From NCBI RefSeq assembly GCF_001424565.1, contig NZ_LMOL01000002.1, forward strand, positions 160,713-224,712: a stretch of 64,000 nt of DNA, given 5' to 3'. Shown piece after piece: positions 60,699 through 64,000 of the stretch. How positions within the stretch are numbered: the stretch's first letter is position 1; the number at the start of each line of letters is the position of its first letter. Source of the DNA: Arthrobacter sp. Leaf141. Lineage in GTDB: Bacteria > Actinomycetota > Actinomycetes > Actinomycetales > Micrococcaceae. Under the pieces are notes generated by a model. It did not search any database. It was not told the DNA's origin and saw only the letters and a list, made by a program, of their open reading frames with translations. A program made the position numbers and the translations under genes.

Positions 60699-62699
60699 TC
60701 AGTCCATGCCGCGGAGGTCCAGTACCAGCCCGGTATCGCCGTCCGCCTGCAGCAGCACGGGAATGCCCCAGTCCTGCTGGTACAGGTGGCAGGCGGCGTG
60801 GTCGGGGATCTCGCCGTCCTCGGTCTCCGGACCGTCGCAGGCAGCGGCCCGGGCGGTGATGTGCAGGACACCTTCGGGGACGTCGGCCGAGAGCTCCAGG
60901 GTGCGGCGCAGGCCCACCGAGGTGCCGCCGCCGGACAGCAGCAGCTCCGGCGGGGTGGCGGAGATCTTCAGCTGGGTGGGGTCTCCCCACCGGTCGTCGA
61001 GTTTCTGGCCCGTCGGGGCCGTGAAACGGACCGTGAGCTCCAGGAGGCCCGGCGCCACCGGACTCTTGGGCCGCTGCGTCCGGGACGCGCCCTCGTCCAC
61101 CTGCTGGGCTTCCTTGGGGATGGGCACGTACACCAGCTGGTGCCGGTTGGCTTCCACCACCACCAGCAGCGGCTCGGAGCCTGCGGCCTGGGTGTGGTCA
61201 ACGATCACGTCGGACGGCTCGGCCAGGCCACGGGCCAGGGTGGACACAGTCCCGGCCACGGGATCGAACCGGCGTACGGCGCCGTTGTAGGTGTCGGCGA
61301 TGGCCACGGATCCGTCGGGGAGGACGGTGACGCCCAGCGGATGCTGCAGCCGGGCCCCGGCGGCGGGGCCGTCGCGGAATCCGAAGTCGAACAAGCCCTG
61401 GCCCACAGCCGTTTCCACGGTGACGGTGCCGGCGTCGTCAATGACCAGCCTGCGGAGCGCCGAGGTCTCGGAGTCGGCTACCCAGATGTTCCCGTCAGCG
61501 TCTTCGGCCAGGCCGGAGGACTGGGCAAACCAGGCCTCGTGGGCGGCACCGTCCAACAGGCCCTCCAGTCCGTTGCCGGCCACGATGGAGACCGCGCCGG
61601 TGCAGGGGTCGAAGCCGAAGATCTGGTGGGTGCCGGCCATGGCAACCACCACGGCGTTGAGCTTGCCGGACCACACCACGTCCCACGGTGAGCTCAGCGA
61701 GACGTCCAGCGGGTGCGCACTGAGCTGGCCGGTGAAGCCGGCGGCGTCCTCGTCCACCCGGGCGGGGCCGGTCTCCAGCAGACGCTGGATGCCGTTGCCC
61801 ACCAGTGTGGTGGCCTGCCCGTCGCGCAGCGAGAGCCCACGCAGCCTGTGGTTGACGGAGTCGGCGATGACCACGTCGTAGCCAACTGAGGCTGCCACAT
61901 CGTCCGGCAGGAGCACCAGGCCCTGGGGCTCGTTGAACTGCGCCGTGGCCGCGTCACCGGCGGCCTGGCCGTCAACGTGGCCCTTGGTGCCGGTGCCGTA
62001 GGCGGCCAGGACCGTCTGGAAATCGGTACCCAGTTCCACCAGGCGGTGGTGCCCCGTGTCGGTGACCAGCCAGGAACCCTTGGCAGCGGCAGCACCGTCG
62101 TCGGACACTGCACTGGAGCCCGCGGAGCCGCGGCCCGGCGGCAGGAAAAGCGCCTTGCCCGGGAAGCGGAGCGTGCCGGAGGTGGCAACCGGTGCCACGT
62201 AGGGGCCGGAGCCTCGGTGCAGGGTGCCCTTGGCCTCATGTTCGGCGATCAGCTCGGGGATCAGCACCGCGAGGCCGTCCGCGTGGCCTTCACCGGACAG
62301 GTGCGCCACGATGTAGCCCTCGGGGTCGATGACCACCAGGGTGGGCCAGGCGCGGGCGGCGTACGCCTTCCAGGTCTCCAGTTCAGGGTCATCCAGCACG
62401 GGGTGGTGGATGTCGTAGCGTTCCACGGCGGCGGCAAGGGCCACGGGGTCGGCCTCGTGTTCAAACTTGGGTGAGTGGACTCCCACGGTGACCAGCACGT
62501 CGGAGTACTGCTCCTCCAGGGGGCGCAGCTCGTCCAGGACGTGGAGGCAGTTGATGCAGCAGAAGGTCCAGAAGTCCAGGAGCACAATCTTGCCGCGCAG
62601 GGCTTCAAGGTCCAGGGACTTGCCGCCGGTGTTCAACCAGTTGCGGCCCACCAGTTCGGAGGCGCGGACCCGGTGGTGGGTACGTACTGTTTCGCTCAT
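60699..62699 (-). CDS. Thioredoxin-fold protein with NHL-repeat propeller (NHLRC2-like)
   Basis: A 666-residue protein. The N-terminal thioredoxin-like domain (about residues 18-160) contains FWTFCCINCLHVLDEL with a CCINC site and WPTLVVIDPEGYIVAH. From about 180 to 540 NHL-type propeller repeats follow (FNEPQGLVLLPDD, HPLDVSLSSPWDV, SSGLAEDADGNIWVADSE, HPLGVTLPDGS-like blocks). The last ~110 residues are a beta domain. This is the architecture of NHLRC2. No signal peptide is seen, so it is cytosolic; a redox or folding role is inferred. The start overlaps the stop of the upstream CopD-CtaG gene by 1 bp, so they are co-transcribed. Confidence 0.9.
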   Translation of the reverse strand: MSETVRTHHRVRASELVGRNWLNTGGKSLDLEALRGKIVLLDFWTFCCINCLHVLDELRPLEEQYSDVLVTVGVHSPKFEHEADPVALAAAVERYDIHHPVLDDPELETWKAYAARAWPTLVVIDPEGYIVAHLSGEGHADGLAVLIPELIAEHEAKGTLHRGSGPYVAPVATSGTLRFPGKALFLPPGRGSAGSSAVSDDGAAAAKGSWLVTDTGHHRLVELGTDFQTVLAAYGTGTKGHVDGQAAGDAATAQFNEPQGLVLLPDDVAASVGYDVVIADSVNHRLRGLSLRDGQATTLVGNGIQRLLETGPARVDEDAAGFTGQLSAHPLDVSLSSPWDVVWSGKLNAVVVAMAGTHQIFGFDPCTGAVSIVAGNGLEGLLDGAAHEAWFAQSSGLAEDADGNIWVADSETSALRRLVIDDAGTVTVETAVGQGLFDFGFRDGPAAGARLQHPLGVTVLPDGSVAIADTYNGAVRRFDPVAGTVSTLARGLAEPSDVIVDHTQAAGSEPLLVVVEANRHQLVYVPIPKEAQQVDEGASRTQRPKSPVAPGLLELTVRFTAPTGQKLDDRWGDPTQLKISATPPELLLSGGGTSVGLRRTLELSADVPEGVLHITARAAACDGPETEDGEIPDHAACHLYQQDWGIPVLLQADGDTGLVLDLRGMD

Positions 62700-64000
62700 C
62701 AGCGTCCTTCCAGCTTTGAATTGCGGTCAGCCAGCTTGGCGTCGCGTTCAGCCAATTTGGCAAACATATCGTTGTAAGCGGTCATATCGGCGTCGTTATT
62801 CCTGTCCGCCGCCCGGTCCACGCGTTTGGACTCGCGCTGGTCGGACCGCGACCACATGATCGCGACGCCGATGGCCACCAGGAGGGTGGGGACCTCACCG
62901 ATGCCCCACGCCACGGCGCCACCTGTCTGCTGGTCCATCAGGGCCGACTGGCCCCAGGTCCGGCCCAGGTTGCCGAAGTAGTCGGCGGCCAGCAGGTTGG
63001 TGCCGCCCATGATGGACACCCCGAAGAAGGCGTGGAAGCCCATGGTGGCCAGGAGCAGGAGCAGCCGCATGGGGTACGGCGCCCGGCGCGGCAGCGGGTC
63101 CGAGCCGATCATGGTGAGCACAAAGATGTAGCCGGTCAGCAGGAAGTGCACGTTCATCAGCTCGTGGCCCACGTGCTCCCGCATGGCGAGGCCGAACAGG
63201 TCCGAGTAGTAGAAGAGCACAATCGAGCCGGCGAAGTTGGCGGCCGCAAACAGCGGATGCGTCACGAGTTGCGAGAACTTTGAGTGGACAAAAACCAGGA
63301 TCCATTCCCTCGCGCCCCGCGAACCGTCACCGCGGGCGGGCAGTGCCCGCAGGGCAAGGGTGACCGGTGCGCCAAGCACCAGGAAGATAGGCGCCACCAT
63401 GGTCAGGGCCATGTGGTCCACCATGTGCGCCGAGAACAGGATGCGGCCGTACACCGCAGGCGGTCCCGAGGTGATGAACGTCAGGACGGCCAGGCCCACC
63501 ACCCAGTTGATGGTGCGGAACCAGTTCCACTTGTCGCCGCGCCGCAGGACCTTGGCGACGCCCAACGCGTAAGCAACCAGGCCGAACAGCGCCACGGCAA
63601 TCCAGAGCCAGTCCAGCCGCCACTCGGTCAACCAGCGCTCCGGGGTCAGTTCCGGGGGCAGCTCGTAACCGGTCAGGATAAAGGCCGGGGAAGCGTCCGG
63701 CGCGTAGGTGGTGGGCTGAGGCGGGGCGGAACGGCCCAGCGCCACGGCGATACCGGACGTTGCGCCCATGATCAGCAGCTCCGCCAGCACCAGCTGCCAC
63801 AGGACCCGGCGGGTGGACATGGCGGCGCCCTTGCGGCCCAGCTGCGGGATGACCCATTGCCGGTGCATAAACCCGATGCCGCCCAGCACCAGCGTGGCAG
63901 TGGTCTTCGCAAGGATGAGCTGGCCGTACACGGAGCCGAAGAGATCTGCCCAGCTGGTGATCCTGATGCTGGCGTTGATGATGCCCGACGCGAGGACCAG
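62699..64000 (-). CDS. Bifunctional copper-resistance CopD / cytochrome oxidase assembly (CtaG-type) membrane protein, partial
   Basis: The frame is open past the window edge, so the N-terminus is missing; 434 residues are visible. The first part (SWADLFGSVYGQLILAKTTA and on) is the end of a CopD domain. Then a CtaG/caa3-assembly domain (about 170 residues in to 370) shows SAHMVDHMALTMVAPIFLVL, VTHPLFAAANFAGSIVLFYY and GHELMNVHFLLTGYIFVLTM, with the conserved His residues proposed to handle copper. A charged, coiled tail (ERDAKLADRNSKLEGR) ends it. Likely function is copper import and delivery to the CuA/CuB sites of cytochrome oxidase; inferred from family. Confidence 0.9.
   Translation of the reverse strand: MVLASGIINASIRITSWADLFGSVYGQLILAKTTATLVLGGIGFMHRQWVIPQLGRKGAAMSTRRVLWQLVLAELLIMGATSGIAVALGRSAPPQPTTYAPDASPAFILTGYELPPELTPERWLTEWRLDWLWIAVALFGLVAYALGVAKVLRRGDKWNWFRTINWVVGLAVLTFITSGPPAVYGRILFSAHMVDHMALTMVAPIFLVLGAPVTLALRALPARGDGSRGAREWILVFVHSKFSQLVTHPLFAAANFAGSIVLFYYSDLFGLAMREHVGHELMNVHFLLTGYIFVLTMIGSDPLPRRAPYPMRLLLLLATMGFHAFFGVSIMGGTNLLAADYFGNLGRTWGQSALMDQQTGGAVAWGIGEVPTLLVAIGVAIMWSRSDQRESKRVDRAADRNNDADMTAYNDMFAKLAERDAKLADRNSKLEGR

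Noticed and set aside
1-64000. CRISPR arrays, prophage or insertion sequences
   Set aside because: No regularly spaced repeats, phage structural genes, integrases or transposases were seen anywhere in the window.

Overview
The window is high-GC DNA with tightly packed, often overlapping genes on both strands. Protein content points to an actinobacterium of the Micrococcaceae, most likely Arthrobacter, Pseudarthrobacter or a relative. The clearest pointers are a choline oxidase that matches the well-studied Arthrobacter globiformis enzyme in length and catalytic residues, a fused MrpA-MrpB antiporter subunit, a 1164-residue PutA without a DNA-binding domain, and repeated TANNNT-N6/7-start signatures typical of leaderless actinobacterial transcripts. 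It reads as chromosomal housekeeping and catabolic DNA. I saw no prophage, insertion sequence, integrase or CRISPR array.

Layout. 1-4.5 kb: end of galU, a haem-oxygenase-fold iron enzyme paired with a CDGSH iron-sulfur protein, a large six-hairpin-type glycosidase and a small DUF4235 membrane protein. 4.6-11.0 kb (minus): a complete Mrp Na+/H+ antiporter operon (A/B fused, C, D, E, F, G). 11.2-17.2 kb (plus): a UMF1-type MFS transporter, an operator-controlled Gfo/Idh/MocA - PmoA - cupin operon, and a KhtT/KhtU-type K+/H+ antiporter. 17.2-26.3 kb: dCTP deaminase, a secreted CAP/VCBS protein, an SRPBCC protein, tRNA-Gly(CCC), a 46-residue basic protein coupled to an N5-(carboxyethyl)ornithine synthase-like enzyme, an M20 amidohydrolase, and an MFS exporter divergent from a LysR regulator. 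26.3-32.6 kb: putA, an amino-acid permease and a LysR regulator. 32.6-40.7 kb: a membrane protein with the remnant of a lost XRE regulator, panD, an AEC transporter, a sarcosine-oxidase-like flavoprotein, a trehalose-phosphatase/GH15 fusion, a luciferase-like oxidoreductase and an aldo/keto reductase. 40.8-47.5 kb: an orphan solute-binding lipoprotein and the choline-to-betaine operon (TetR, betB, codA, APC permease). 47.5-57.7 kb: a seven-gene minus-strand operon (amino-acid ABC transporter, three luciferase-like monooxygenases, DUF1684) divergent from a FAD/NAD(P)-binding protein and a GNAT acetyltransferase. 57.7-64 kb: HerA-like ATPase, a membrane-anchored unknown, an NHLRC2-like thioredoxin/NHL protein and a CopD-CtaG fusion running off the end.

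How the parts work together. Several modules concern osmotic and ionic balance: Mrp and Kht antiporters, choline oxidation to glycine betaine, and proline catabolism. The 47.5-57.7 kb locus is the most interesting. Its mix of family-3 amino-acid ABC transporter, luciferase-like flavin monooxygenases and GNAT acetyltransferase resembles the ytm/scm S-substituted-cysteine salvage loci of Bacillus, but with extra components (FAD/NAD(P)-binding protein, DUF1684). It may be an undescribed actinobacterial version of organosulfur amino-acid salvage. A second well-supported result is a 36-bp element shared by the promoters of putA and the neighbouring permease, which suggests that the adjacent LysR protein controls both.
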